Under the pieces are notes generated by a model. The model had not been told where the DNA came from. It ran no database searches and was given only the letters and a program-made list of their open reading frames with translations. Both the position numbers and the translations under genes were made by a program. Shown here piece after piece: positions 24,049-30,790 of a stretch of 30,790 bases of DNA; the stretch's first letter is position 1, and each line of letters begins with the position of its first letter. Source of the DNA: Chelatococcus sp. (lineage in GTDB: Bacteria > Pseudomonadota > Alphaproteobacteria > Rhizobiales > Beijerinckiaceae); the NCBI GenBank assembly GCA_003248805.1, contig QFQY01000053.1, forward strand, positions 1 to 30,790, read 5' to 3'.

Positions 24049-25890
24049 TCACAACGGCCGGCAGGCCGCTTCCAGCCAAGCCCCGGCCTCACCCTCGACC
24101 AACGGCCCGATCTTCTCCAGGACCTGCGCGTGATAGGCGTCGATCCAGGCGATCTCGCCCGCATCGAGCAGGCTCTTCTCGATCAGCGCGCGCTCGTAAG
24201 GGCTCCAGCTGATGGTCTCGAAGCCGTAGATCGTCCGCTCCGCGCCGGGGATCTTGCGCTCCTCGACGACGACGAGATTCTCGATGCGGATGCCGTAGGC
24301 ACCTTCCTTGTAGTAGCCGGGCTCGTTGGAGAGGATCATGCCCGGCTCCAGCGGCGTGGTGCCGAGCTTCGACAGGCGCTGCGGCCCTTCATGCACCGAG
24401 AGATAGCTGCCGACACCGTGGCCGGTGCCGTGGTCGAAGTCGAGCCCCGCCTGCCAGAGCGGCAGCCTTGCGAAGGCGTCGAGCTGCGCGCCGCTGGTGC
24501 CCTTGACGAAGACGAGGCGCGAAATCGCGACATGGCCCTTGAGCACGCGGGTGTAGCGGTCGCGCATTTCGGGCGTCGGCTCGCCGACCGCCATGGTGCG
24601 GGTGATGTCGGTGGTGCCGTCCTCGTACTGCCCGCCGGAATCGACCAGGACGATGCCGGGCTCGATCCGGCGGTTGCTGGCCTCCGAGACGCGGTAATGG
24701 GGCAGGGCGGCGTTGGGACCTGCGCCGGCGATGGTGGTGAAGGAGACGTCGCGCAGCTTGCCGGTCCTGATCCGCTCCGCCTCGAGCGCGGCGACGGCGT
24801 CGATCTCGGTGAGCCCGCCCTTGGGCGCCTCGCGCGCGAGCCATGACAGGAAGCGCACCATCGCCGCGCCGTCGCGCAGATGGGCGGCGCGGGCGCCGGC
24901 GAGCTCGGTCGCGTTCTTGCGCGCCTTCATCAGGGCGGTGGGATCGGGGCCGTTGTCGGGCGTGCCGCCGGCGTTCCGGATCAGGGTGGCGAGCGCCGAG
25001 GCGGCGGTGGTGGCGTCGAGCCTGACTGTCGCGCCGGCCGCGCCGAGGGCCGCGATCTCGCTTTCCAGCGCCGCCGGGGCGGCGATCTCGCCGACCGCGC
25101 CGATGGCGTCGCCGGCTTCGTTGGTGATCTTCTCCGGTGCGAGGAAGACCTTCGGGCTGCCCTCGCGCGGGACGATGGCGTAGCCCAGCGGCAGCGGCGT
25201 GTGCTCGACATCGCCGCCCCGGATGTTGAACGTCCAGGCCAGCGCATGGGGATCGGACAGCACGAGCGCGTCGATCTTCGCCTCGGCGAGCGCCTTCCGG
25301 ATGCGGTCGAGCTTGCTGGCGGCGTCCTCGCCGGCGAGCGCAGCCGGATGGACGCGGACCGGGGCTGCCGGCGGGGCCGGCCTGTCGGGCCAGACGGTGT
25401 CGACCGGGTTGGGCGTCACCGCGACGAGGCTGCCGCCGGCTGCCGCGACCGCCTTCTCCAGCCGCGCGACACCATCGACGGTGTGGACCCAGGGGTCGTA
25501 GCCGAGCCGGCCTCCCGGCGGCAGGTTCCGCTCGATCCAGCGGTCGAGCGGCGTCTCCTCCATCCTCACGGGCGTGACGACGGCGGTGTCGGTCTGCTCG
25601 GCGGCTTGCAGGGTGTAGCGCCCGTCGACGATGAGGGCCGCCTTGTCCGCCAGCACCACGGCGTTGCCGGCCGAGCCGGTGAAGCCGGTGAGCCAGGGCA
25701 GACGCGCCATATGCGCGGGAACATATTCACCCTGATGCTCGTCGGCGCGCGGGATCACGAAGCCGTCGAGCTTCAGCGCCGCCAGTGCCTGCCGCAGCGC
25801 CGCGACGCGGCCCGCGACCTGCGTGGGATCGCCGGGCTCCGAGAAAGACTGGAAACGGCAGGACGGGGAGGAGGACGGCGATTCGGTCAT
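24049..25890 (-). CDS. M24 aminopeptidase P (Xaa-Pro aminopeptidase)
   Basis: Dinuclear metallopeptidase that removes N-terminal residues before proline, cytoplasmic, 613 aa from the ATG at 25890. The long form has two creatinase-like N-terminal domains (residues ~30-330: PRADEHQGEYVPAH, LTGFTGSAGNAVVL, VDGRYTLQAAEQ, LAWTFNIRGGDVEHTPL) and a C-terminal pita-bread domain. The metal ligands are visible: Asp in VLVDSGGQYEDGTTDITRT (two), His in HGTGHGVGSYLSVHEGP, and Glu in LSNEPGYYKEGAYGIRIENL (two). The frame is open a further 32 codons upstream (ATG 25986), but that segment is unlike the family. It is divergent from the small gene at 26190. Confidence 0.95.
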   Translation of the reverse strand: MTESPSSSPSCRFQSFSEPGDPTQVAGRVAALRQALAALKLDGFVIPRADEHQGEYVPAHMARLPWLTGFTGSAGNAVVLADKAALIVDGRYTLQAAEQTDTAVVTPVRMEETPLDRWIERNLPPGGRLGYDPWVHTVDGVARLEKAVAAAGGSLVAVTPNPVDTVWPDRPAPPAAPVRVHPAALAGEDAASKLDRIRKALAEAKIDALVLSDPHALAWTFNIRGGDVEHTPLPLGYAIVPREGSPKVFLAPEKITNEAGDAIGAVGEIAAPAALESEIAALGAAGATVRLDATTAASALATLIRNAGGTPDNGPDPTALMKARKNATELAGARAAHLRDGAAMVRFLSWLAREAPKGGLTEIDAVAALEAERIRTGKLRDVSFTTIAGAGPNAALPHYRVSEASNRRIEPGIVLVDSGGQYEDGTTDITRTMAVGEPTPEMRDRYTRVLKGHVAISRLVFVKGTSGAQLDAFARLPLWQAGLDFDHGTGHGVGSYLSVHEGPQRLSKLGTTPLEPGMILSNEPGYYKEGAYGIRIENLVVVEERKIPGAERTIYGFETISWSPYERALIEKSLLDAGEIAWIDAYHAQVLEKIGPLVEGEAGAWLEAACRPL

Positions 25891-26078
25891 GGCAGGCCCG
25901 GCGATGGCGATGCGACCATGGTCGCGCCTGAAGCCGGCGAAGGCCAGCCGAAAAGCGCTCGTCATGCCCGCTTTCAATGCAGGCACCGGACGCTGCGAAA
26001 AGAGGCGTTCTGCCCGCTTGCTATGCTTCTTAAGCAGTCGTTAGCGATTTGCCCGCTGCGCCATGCGTCCGTTGCATA

Positions 26079-26116
26079 TATCGCATCTGCGAAACCCTCT
26101 TTTCGCATCTGCGAAA
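26079..26116. promoter_or_regulatory. Tandem palindromic operator, two copies 22 bp apart
   Basis: TATCGCATCTGCGAAA (26079-26094) and TTTCGCATCTGCGAAA (26101-26116) are near-identical; the second is a perfect inverted repeat TTTCGCA-TC-TGCGAAA. The spacing is 22 bases, two helical turns, so two dimers would sit on one DNA face. Further half-site-like matches are GCTGCGAAAAG (25992-26002) and TAGTCGCATAAG (near 26128-26139). The pair lies in the ~300-bp region between the M24 peptidase gene and the 81-residue gene, about 75 bp before the latter. I do not recognise the binding protein; the general shape recalls XRE-type ScfR/PccR sites, which is only a guess. Confidence 0.75.
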
Positions 26117-26189
26117 AGGTACCACTTTAGTCGCATAAGAGAACGAGGAAGCGACCGGGACTGTCCTTCGTTTTTCGGGAGATAGACCC

Positions 26190-26435
26190 ATGACCTATGT
26201 GCTGAACAATGCCGATGCCTACTCCGCCGACGTGCTGGCGGGCGAACGGGCCGAAGCCTCCAAGGGCCGCAGCCTCTGGCAGCGCCTCTACGACGCCATG
26301 ATCGAAAGCCGCCGCCGCTCGGCGCTGCGCGAGCTGCGCGCCCGGACCTTCCTGGTCAACGAGGCGGAGCTCGTCCTGGGCGGCTACCCGGCCGCGACGG
26401 TTTCGAACGACGTCGCGCTTCCCTTCAATCGCTGA
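26190..26435 (+). CDS. Small basic protein, 81 aa, function unknown
   Basis: Begins MTYVLNNADAYSADVLAGER, then a tryptophan- and arginine-rich helix around residues 27-50 (GRSLWQRLYDAMIESRRRSA, LRELRAR), and a polar tail ending LPFNR. The W...RR...LRELRAR layout recalls DUF1127-like small proteins, but the usual C-terminal D-R-x-L-x-D-I-G motif is absent, so this is not a firm assignment. GGGAG about 10 bases upstream of the ATG is a good ribosome-binding site. It stands behind the tandem operator and is followed 48 bp later by a second tiny gene. Confidence 0.75.
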   Translation: MTYVLNNADAYSADVLAGERAEASKGRSLWQRLYDAMIESRRRSALRELRARTFLVNEAELVLGGYPAATVSNDVALPFNR

Positions 26436-26483
26436 ATTCAACCGAGGCCTCCCTCGGCGTGACGAGGGGGCCGGACACGGACA

Positions 26484-26618
26484 ATGACCATGATCGCCGT
26501 CATCAAGCATATCGTCGAGCAGATCGCCGACGCTGCCAAGTTCGCTCTCGCCGTGTGGCACGATGCGCGCTCGATGCAGCACGACGCCGAGCAGAAGTAC
26601 GGACATCTCGGCTTCTGA
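26484..26618 (+). CDS. Small protein, 44 aa, function unknown
   Basis: ATG at 26484 (or the second ATG at 26490), TGA at 26616-26618. The product begins MTMIAVIKHIVEQIADAAKF and ends EQKYGHLGF. It would form one amphipathic helix (residues 3-34). A purine-rich GAGGGGG lies about 13 bases before the first ATG and about 19 before the second. Codon third positions are GC-rich as in the neighbours, and the start of the frame follows closely after the 81-aa gene on the same strand; together these favour a real gene. It is followed by a hairpin with a T-run. Confidence 0.55.
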   Translation: MTMIAVIKHIVEQIADAAKFALAVWHDARSMQHDAEQKYGHLGF

Positions 26619-26723
26619 GGCCGGGAGCACCGCGCGCTTTCGGGCGCGGGGGCTGGAGGTCCATGCCTTTGCTTGCGGCATCTGATCGATCCGATGCCGC
26701 CGCCGAGGCACCGAGCGGATATT

Positions 26724-27671
26724 TCAAGAGAGGCGGCGTGGCCTGGGGGCTGCGCCGCCTCTTTTCATGACCAGCGTCGCCCAGCCCTCGCGCGACGAGC
26801 GGGCGGCGAGCGCCAGCCCCTGGTGGCGGTAGGCCGAGACGATGCCGGCCACGTCCATTTCCAGCAGGCCCGAGAGGATGAGCGAGCCGCCCGGCGCCAG
26901 CGCCCGCGCGATCGACGGGGCCAGGCGCCGCAGCGGGCCCGCCAGGATGTTCGCGAAGATCAGGTCGAAATGGTGCGGCCGGTTCGCCTTGGCATGGCGC
27001 AGGCCCGGCGCGACATAGAGATCGAGCGCGGCCGGGGCGTGGTTGACGCGGGCGTTGTGCGCTGCGACCTCGACGGCGACGGCGTCGATATCGCCGGCCA
27101 CGACCTTGTGCTTCGTCTGCTTGGCCAGCGCCAATGCGAGAATGCCCGTGCCGGTGCCGACATCGAGACCATGGCGGGGGCGACGGCGCTTGAGCTCGGC
27201 ATCCAGGGCGAGAAGGCAGCCGGCGGTGGTGCCGTGATGCCCGGTGCCGAAGGCCAGCGCGGCCGGAATCTCGATGCCGACATCGTTGACCCGCACCGCA
27301 TCGCGATCATGCTCGCCATAGACGAGGACGCGGCCGGCGCGGACGGGCTGCAAGCCGTCGAGGCTGGCCGCGACCCAATCCTGCTGATTGACGGTGGCGA
27401 AGGGCGTCTCGTCGACGACCGCGCCGACGATCGGCCGCAGCAGGTCGCGCACGGCCGCCTCGTCCGGATGGGTGGCGAAATAGATCTCGACCTTCCAGGG
27501 CGCGGCGAGGGACAGGGTGGTGACGCCGCTCTCGATCTCGAAGGCCGAGATCGCGGTCTCGGTCGGGTCGAAGACCTCGCCGAGCAGTTCCGTCAGAGCC
27601 CGGGCCTTTTCGCCCGTGGTGGAGAGTTCGAGGACGGTCGCGACCGTCGCGGGCAGAAGACCTTCGCGCAT
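26724..27671 (-). CDS. prmA: PrmA, ribosomal protein L11 methyltransferase
   Basis: SAM-dependent methyltransferase that trimethylates ribosomal protein L11. The 315 aa have the N-terminal substrate-recognition domain (about 1-90), a linker with NQQDWVAASLDGLQPVRAGR, then AFGTGHHGTT, the SAM motif GLDVGTGTGILALALA at about residue 167, and FDLIFANILAGPL (motif IV), all PrmA hallmarks. The last ~15 residues are Arg/Pro-rich and overlap a hairpin. A palindromic repeat lies upstream between this gene and the SDR gene. The ribosome-binding site is weak. Confidence 0.96.
   Translation of the reverse strand: MREGLLPATVATVLELSTTGEKARALTELLGEVFDPTETAISAFEIESGVTTLSLAAPWKVEIYFATHPDEAAVRDLLRPIVGAVVDETPFATVNQQDWVAASLDGLQPVRAGRVLVYGEHDRDAVRVNDVGIEIPAALAFGTGHHGTTAGCLLALDAELKRRRPRHGLDVGTGTGILALALAKQTKHKVVAGDIDAVAVEVAAHNARVNHAPAALDLYVAPGLRHAKANRPHHFDLIFANILAGPLRRLAPSIARALAPGGSLILSGLLEMDVAGIVSAYRHQGLALAARSSREGWATLVMKRGGAAPRPRRLS
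26729..26762 (+). terminator. Hairpin with T-run at the prmA 3' end
   Basis: AGAGGCGGCG (26729-26738) and CGCCGCCTCT (26753-26762) are exact complements with a 14-base loop; on the plus strand TTT follows. It would end transcription of the two small genes at 26190-26618, and it lies inside the last codons of the converging prmA. Confidence 0.6.
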
Positions 27672-27728
27672 GCGGCGGGATTAGCAGGGTGGGGCGGCGT
27701 TGTCATGGGTGGGAGGCGCGAAGTCTGC

Positions 27729-27823
27729 CGTCATGGTCGGGCTTGACCCGACCATCTCGAACACCAGCGCCTTCTTGTGATGAGATTCCCGGGTCCGCGC
27801 GGTGCGCGGCCCGAGAATGACGG
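27729..27823. repeat. Dispersed palindromic (REP-like) element, SDR-prmA gap
   Basis: Starts CGTCATGGTCGGGCTTGACC and ends GGCCCGAGAATGACGG. Stems include ATGGTCGGG...CCCGACCAT and GGTCCGCGCGG...GCGCGGCC. It closely matches the element at 3037-3113 at both ends (GGGCTTGACCCGA, GAGATTC-CGGGTC, CCCGAGAATGACGG) with an unrelated middle. It sits 12 bp past the SDR stop and before prmA on the same strand. Confidence 0.8.
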
Positions 27824-27835
27824 CTGGTGGACCCT

Positions 27836-28582
27836 TCAATGATCCCGCGCGCTCAAGGCCGCGAAGATCTGCGCGAGATTGCCGTTTTCGGCGGCGAAGC
27901 GCAGGGGCTTGCAGCGCTCGACGATGACCTCGCCGGAGGCGGGAGCCTCTTCCAGGATCGCGATCACCTCGGCGATGAACTCGGCCAGAGGCATGGCGTC
28001 GGGATCGGTGGCCTGGTGCGGGCCGAGAAGCTCGGTCTGCACATAGGGCGGAGCGATCTCGATCACCTCGACGGAGGTGTCCTTGAGCTGATGGCGCATC
28101 GCCATCGACCAGGAATGGATCGCGGCCTTGGTGGCGCTGTAGGTCGGCGTCGCGGCCAGCGGCACGAAGGCCAGCCCCGATGAGACCGTGACCAGCGAGG
28201 CTTTCGGCTGCGCCAGCAGATGCGGCAGCAGCGCCGCGCTCAGCCGGATCGGGCCGAGCAGGTTGGTCGCGATCGTGTCCTCGGCGATGGCGAGGTCGAT
28301 CTGCTTTTCCGGCTTCATGATGCCGGCGTTGTTGACGACGACGTTCAGCGCCGGGAAGCGGGCGATGGCCTGCTTCCCGAAAGCCTCGATGTCCGCCCTG
28401 TCCTGGATGTCGAGCAGCATCGACTCCATGCCCGGATTGGCGGCGGTGACCTCGTCGAGCAGGCGCTCGCGCCGGCCGGAGACGATGACCGTGTTGCCCT
28501 TGGCGTGGAGCGCCTCGGCCAGCGCCCGGCCGATGCCGGAACTGCCGCCGGTGACGAGAATGGTGTTGCCGGAGATGTTCAT
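27836..28582 (-). CDS. Short-chain dehydrogenase/reductase (DltE-like)
   Basis: NAD(P)-dependent oxidoreductase of 248 aa with a single Rossmann domain. The cofactor loop TGGSSGIG is at residues 11-18, NNAG at about 88-91, SSGLAF with the catalytic serine, and YSATKAAIHSW with the catalytic tyrosine and lysine near 153-157. The pattern, with APPYVQTELLG after the active site, resembles the DltE-like oxidoreductases. AAGGAG lies 7 bases before the ATG. It is divergent from an HxlR-type regulator, which probably represses it. The substrate is unknown. Confidence 0.93.
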   Translation of the reverse strand: MNISGNTILVTGGSSGIGRALAEALHAKGNTVIVSGRRERLLDEVTAANPGMESMLLDIQDRADIEAFGKQAIARFPALNVVVNNAGIMKPEKQIDLAIAEDTIATNLLGPIRLSAALLPHLLAQPKASLVTVSSGLAFVPLAATPTYSATKAAIHSWSMAMRHQLKDTSVEVIEIAPPYVQTELLGPHQATDPDAMPLAEFIAEVIAILEEAPASGEVIVERCKPLRFAAENGNLAQIFAALSARDH

Positions 28583-28684
28583 CGCGGACTCCTTCGTGGT
28601 TGCGCGACCTCCTATTTATCTCGGTGCTCTCCGGAAGTAAGAAGGCGCCGAAAAGTTCTATACGCACCAAAAGGAGAGTGTCGG
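28583..28684. promoter_or_regulatory. Divergent promoter region of SDR and HxlR genes
   Basis: A 102-bp region between two divergent starts, AT-richer in the middle (TATTTATC, AGTTCTATACG). Both genes have good ribosome-binding sites at its edges (AAGGAG, and AAAAGGAGAG on the other strand). An HxlR dimer site is expected here, but I see only weak dyads such as CTCGGTGC against GCGCCGA. Confidence 0.5.
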
Positions 28685-29095
28685 ATGCATGCGATCCGCG
28701 AGGCGATGGGTTCGATGCACGAGCGCAGCGCGGCGCTGCCGGCGGTGAGCCCGGCGGTCGAGTCGCTGGTGCGCCAGATGATCGCGCAGGTCGCGGACAA
28801 ATGGACGATGCTGGTGCTGGAGGCGCTCGAAGAGCACGGCACGCTGCGTTTCGGCGAGGTCGGCCGGATCGTCGGCGGCATCAGCCAGAAGATGCTGACC
28901 AAGACGCTGCGCGAGATGGAGCGCGACGGGCTCGTCATCCGCACCGTCCACCCCGTCATCCCGCCGCATGTCGACTACACGCTGACGGAGCTCGGCCGCG
29001 AGCTCAGCGCCGCCTTCTGCGGCGTCTGGACCTGGGCGGAGACCTATTACGAGCAGGTCAGCGCGGCGCGGAAGGCGTTTCGGGAGCGGGAGTGA
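28685..29095 (+). CDS. HxlR-family winged-helix regulator
   Basis: Small DNA-binding protein of 136 aa. The HxlR pattern is clear: VADKWTMLVLEALEEHGTLR, FGEVGRIVGGISQKMLTKTL, REMERDGLVIRTVHPVIPPH, VDYTLTELGRELSAAF. There is no conserved redox cysteine near the N terminus (only one cysteine, in AAFCGVW), so sensing by thiol oxidation as in some relatives is not supported. AAAAGGAGAG lies 9 bases before the ATG at 28685. The same frame is open upstream, across the SDR gene, but this start fits the family length. It probably controls the divergent SDR and itself. Confidence 0.94.
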   Translation: MHAIREAMGSMHERSAALPAVSPAVESLVRQMIAQVADKWTMLVLEALEEHGTLRFGEVGRIVGGISQKMLTKTLREMERDGLVIRTVHPVIPPHVDYTLTELGRELSAAFCGVWTWAETYYEQVSAARKAFRERE

Positions 29096-29131
29096 GGGCG
29101 GATCGCGTCGCCATTCCAAGGCCGCCATGCA

Positions 29132-29204
29132 CGTCATGGTCGGGCTTGTCCCGGCCATCCACGTCTTTGCTGATCAAGCGTCGTGTTCAAGGCGAGCATG
29201 ACGG
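29132..29204. repeat. Dispersed palindromic (REP-like) element, short variant
   Basis: Starts CGTCATGGTCGGGCTTGTCC and ends GGCGAGCATGACGG. The start matches the elements at 27729 and 3037; the distal part is shorter and diverged (the usual CCCGAGAATGACGG is here GGCGAGCATGACGG). It lies between the ends of the HxlR gene and the 56-residue gene, the stop of which is 4 bases from the repeat. Confidence 0.65.
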
Positions 29205-29207
29205 CCT

Positions 29208-29378
29208 TTATCGTGCGCTCAATCCTTCGCAACGCAACTGGTCGCGGCCGCCTTCGTAGCGCCTGCGGTTGCCGTGGCGCATGTTCTTGTCGTCCGTGCA
29301 GCAGCCATTGGCTTTGTGCGGCTTGCACAGAAGGCAGCCGGCGCGGGCGCTCTTTGGCCGTTTGCGCTTATGATGCAC
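29208..29378 (-). CDS. Cysteine-containing small basic protein, 56 aa
   Basis: GTG at 29378, TAA at 29208-29210. The product is Lys/Arg/His-rich, beginning (M)HHKRKRPKSARAG, with CLLCKPHKANGCC at residues 15-27, then KNMRHGNRRRYEGGRDQLRC (31-50) and EGLSAR at the end. The five cysteines (15, 18, 26, 27, 50) and the CxxCKPHK motif suggest a zinc-binding knuckle. I have an impression of small alphaproteobacterial proteins with a CKPHK motif, which I cannot check. The ribosome-binding site is weak. The frame is continuous with the uvrD frame upstream, with only the uvrD TAG stop (29421-29423) and 14 codons between, so it could instead be a read-through tail. Confidence 0.6.
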   Translation of the reverse strand: MHHKRKRPKSARAGCLLCKPHKANGCCTDDKNMRHGNRRRYEGGRDQLRCEGLSAR

Positions 29379-29420
29379 CTTGCAACCATAGCGCGAAAAA
29401 TAGCGCTGTGCCAGCCAGTG

Positions 29421-30790
29421 CTATCCCGCCTTCTGCACGAAGCTGTCCAACACCATCTTCCGTCCCGCCTTGTCGAAATCGACCGTGAGCTTGTTGCCGT
29501 CGACGCTGGCGACGGAGCCCGGGCCGAACTTGATGTGGAAGACGCGGGCGCCTTCGCCATAGGCGGATTCGCCGGAGGATTTCGCCGTCAGCTCGCCCTC
29601 GATGAGCAGCGGGCCGCGCTGGCGCGAGCCACCCGACGGGCCGAAACCGCCGCGGCCGCCGCTGTCGGAGAAGCCGCTGCCGCCGCGCGCCTTGTTCTCC
29701 TGCGCGCGCTGCCAGCCCGGCGTGTTGTAGGAGGAGCCGAAGCTCTCCATCCGGTCGAAGCGCGAGGCGCCGTAGCCGCCCTGCGAATACGCGGTGGCGG
29801 CCTGCTCGACCTCGACATGCTCCTCGGGCAGTTCGTTGATGAAGCGCGAGGGCAGGCTCGACTGCCAGAGGCCATGGATGCGGCGGTTCGAGGCGAAGTA
29901 GAGCTTCAGTGTCTTGCGCGCCCGCGTCAGGCCGACATGGGCGAGGCGGCGCTCCTCCTCCAGCCCGGCGCGACCGTTCTCGTCGAGCGCGCGCTGGCTC
30001 GGGAAGAGCCCTTCCTCCCAGCCCGGCAGGAAGACGGTGTCGAACTCCAGCCCCTTGGCGGCATGCAGGGTCATGATCGAGACGCGCGCGCCGGAGTCGC
30101 CGCCATCGGCGTCCATCACCAGCGAGACGTGCTCGAGGAAGGCCGGCAGGTCGGGGAATTCGTCGAGCGAGCGGACGAGCTCCTTCAGGTTCTCGAGGCG
30201 CCCGGCTGCGTCGGCCGAGCGATCCTTCTGCCACATCTCGGTGTAGCCGCTCTCTTCCAGCACGAGCTCGGCGAGCTCGCCCTGCTTCATGTGCTCGGCG
30301 CGGGCGCTCCAGCGGCCGAAGGCATCGGTGAGCTCGCGCAGGGCGGACCGCGCCTTGGGCTTGAGCTCGTCGCTCTCGACGATGGCCCGGGCCGACTGCA
30401 GCAGCGAGAAGCCCGTGGCGCGGGCATGGTTGTGCAGGATCTGGATCGTGGCGTCGCCCAGCCCGCGCTTGGGCACGTTGACGATGCGCTCGAAGGCGAG
30501 ATCGTCGGTCTGGCTGACGACGCAGCGCAGATAGGCCATGGCGTCGCGGATTTCGGCGCGCTCGTAGAAGCGCGGGCCGCCGATGACGCGATAGGGCAGG
30601 CCGACATGGACGAAGCGCTCTTCCAGCTCGCGCATCTGCGCCGAGATGCGCACCAGAACCGCGATCTGGCCGAGGTCATGGCCCTTCGACTGCATCGCCT
30701 CGATCTCGTCGGAGATCAGGCGGGCCTCCTCCTGGCTGTCCCAGGCGCCGGTGATGGTGACCTTCTCGCCGGCCTCGTCCTCGGTGCGCA
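29421..30790 (-). CDS. uvrD: UvrD/PcrA-type DNA helicase (C-terminal part)
   Basis: Superfamily 1 3'-5' helicase of nucleotide-excision and mismatch repair. The gene runs off the window end; about the last 455 residues are visible. Conserved parts include GQIAVLVRISAQMRELEERF, GLPYRVIGGPRFYERAEIRD, NVPKRGLGD, the motif V region VSIMTLHAAKGLEFDTVFLP with GWEEGLFPSQRAL, and motif VI EEERRLAHVGLTRARKTL. A Gly/Ser/Arg-rich linker (KARGGSGFSDSGGRGGFG) leads to a Tudor-like C-terminal domain (ARVFHIKFGPGSVASVDGNK ... FVQKAG). PcrA is an equally good name; both are used for this family in alphaproteobacteria. Confidence 0.95.
   Translation of the reverse strand, partial: RTEDEAGEKVTITGAWDSQEEARLISDEIEAMQSKGHDLGQIAVLVRISAQMRELEERFVHVGLPYRVIGGPRFYERAEIRDAMAYLRCVVSQTDDLAFERIVNVPKRGLGDATIQILHNHARATGFSLLQSARAIVESDELKPKARSALRELTDAFGRWSARAEHMKQGELAELVLEESGYTEMWQKDRSADAAGRLENLKELVRSLDEFPDLPAFLEHVSLVMDADGGDSGARVSIMTLHAAKGLEFDTVFLPGWEEGLFPSQRALDENGRAGLEEERRLAHVGLTRARKTLKLYFASNRRIHGLWQSSLPSRFINELPEEHVEVEQAATAYSQGGYGASRFDRMESFGSSYNTPGWQRAQENKARGGSGFSDSGGRGGFGPSGGSRQRGPLLIEGELTAKSSGESAYGEGARVFHIKFGPGSVASVDGNKLTVDFDKAGRKMVLDSFVQKAG

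Noticed and set aside
29134..29328. Other short frames in the HxlR-uvrD gap, on both strands
   Set aside because: They overlap the repeat element and the cysteine-containing frame and have shadow-like composition; only the 29208-29378 frame has a motif-like pattern.
1..30790. CRISPR arrays, tRNA or rRNA genes, phage or defence genes
   Set aside because: None seen by eye on either strand; the only repeats are the dispersed palindromes and the tandem operator.

Overview
The window comes from a GC-rich alphaproteobacterium. By eye, G+C is about two thirds or more. The gene content (FtsW-MurG-MurC-MurB, FtsQ-FtsA-FtsZ, LpxC, BamD, RecN and LigA grouped together, a long FtsZ linker, AzlCD, PrmA, dispersed CGTCAT...ATGACG palindromes) points to Hyphomicrobiales (Rhizobiales), possibly a Bosea-like genus. 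The genus is a guess.

Bases 1-17000 hold a rearranged division and cell-wall (dcw) cluster. The 3' end of ftsW, then murG, murC and murB, run on the plus strand. In related genomes ddl-ftsQ-ftsA-ftsZ-lpxC-bamD-recN-ligA would follow in the same direction. Here the block recN-bamD-lpxC-ftsZ-ftsA-ftsQ-ddl lies in reverse order on the minus strand, converging on murB. ligA is found further on (17380) in its normal orientation. The ddl copy at the edge of the reversed block is only a C-terminal, frameshifted remnant. A perfect 30-bp inverted repeat sits at the murB/recN junction. This looks like an inversion that broke ddl. Between the remnant and ligA are a metallo-beta-lactamase-fold hydrolase, a DEAD-box RNA helicase with a long basic tail, a 24-residue membrane peptide and a DUF2189 membrane protein.

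Bases 19600-24000 hold regulator-transporter pairs: an AraC regulator divergent from an MFS exporter, and an AraC regulator followed by azlC-azlD (branched-chain amino acid export). Bases 24000-30790 hold an M24 aminopeptidase P, a tandem palindromic operator in front of two very small genes, prmA (ribosomal protein L11 methyltransferase), a short-chain dehydrogenase divergent from an HxlR-type regulator, a 56-residue cysteine-containing small protein, and the 3' part of a UvrD/PcrA helicase.

Five intergenic palindromic repeats with CGTCAT...ATGAC(G) ends are spread across the window. I saw no tRNA, rRNA, CRISPR array, transposase or phage gene. The candidates most worth follow-up are the dcw inversion with the broken ddl, the tandem operator at 26079-26116, and the tiny proteins at 16197-16271 and 29208-29378.
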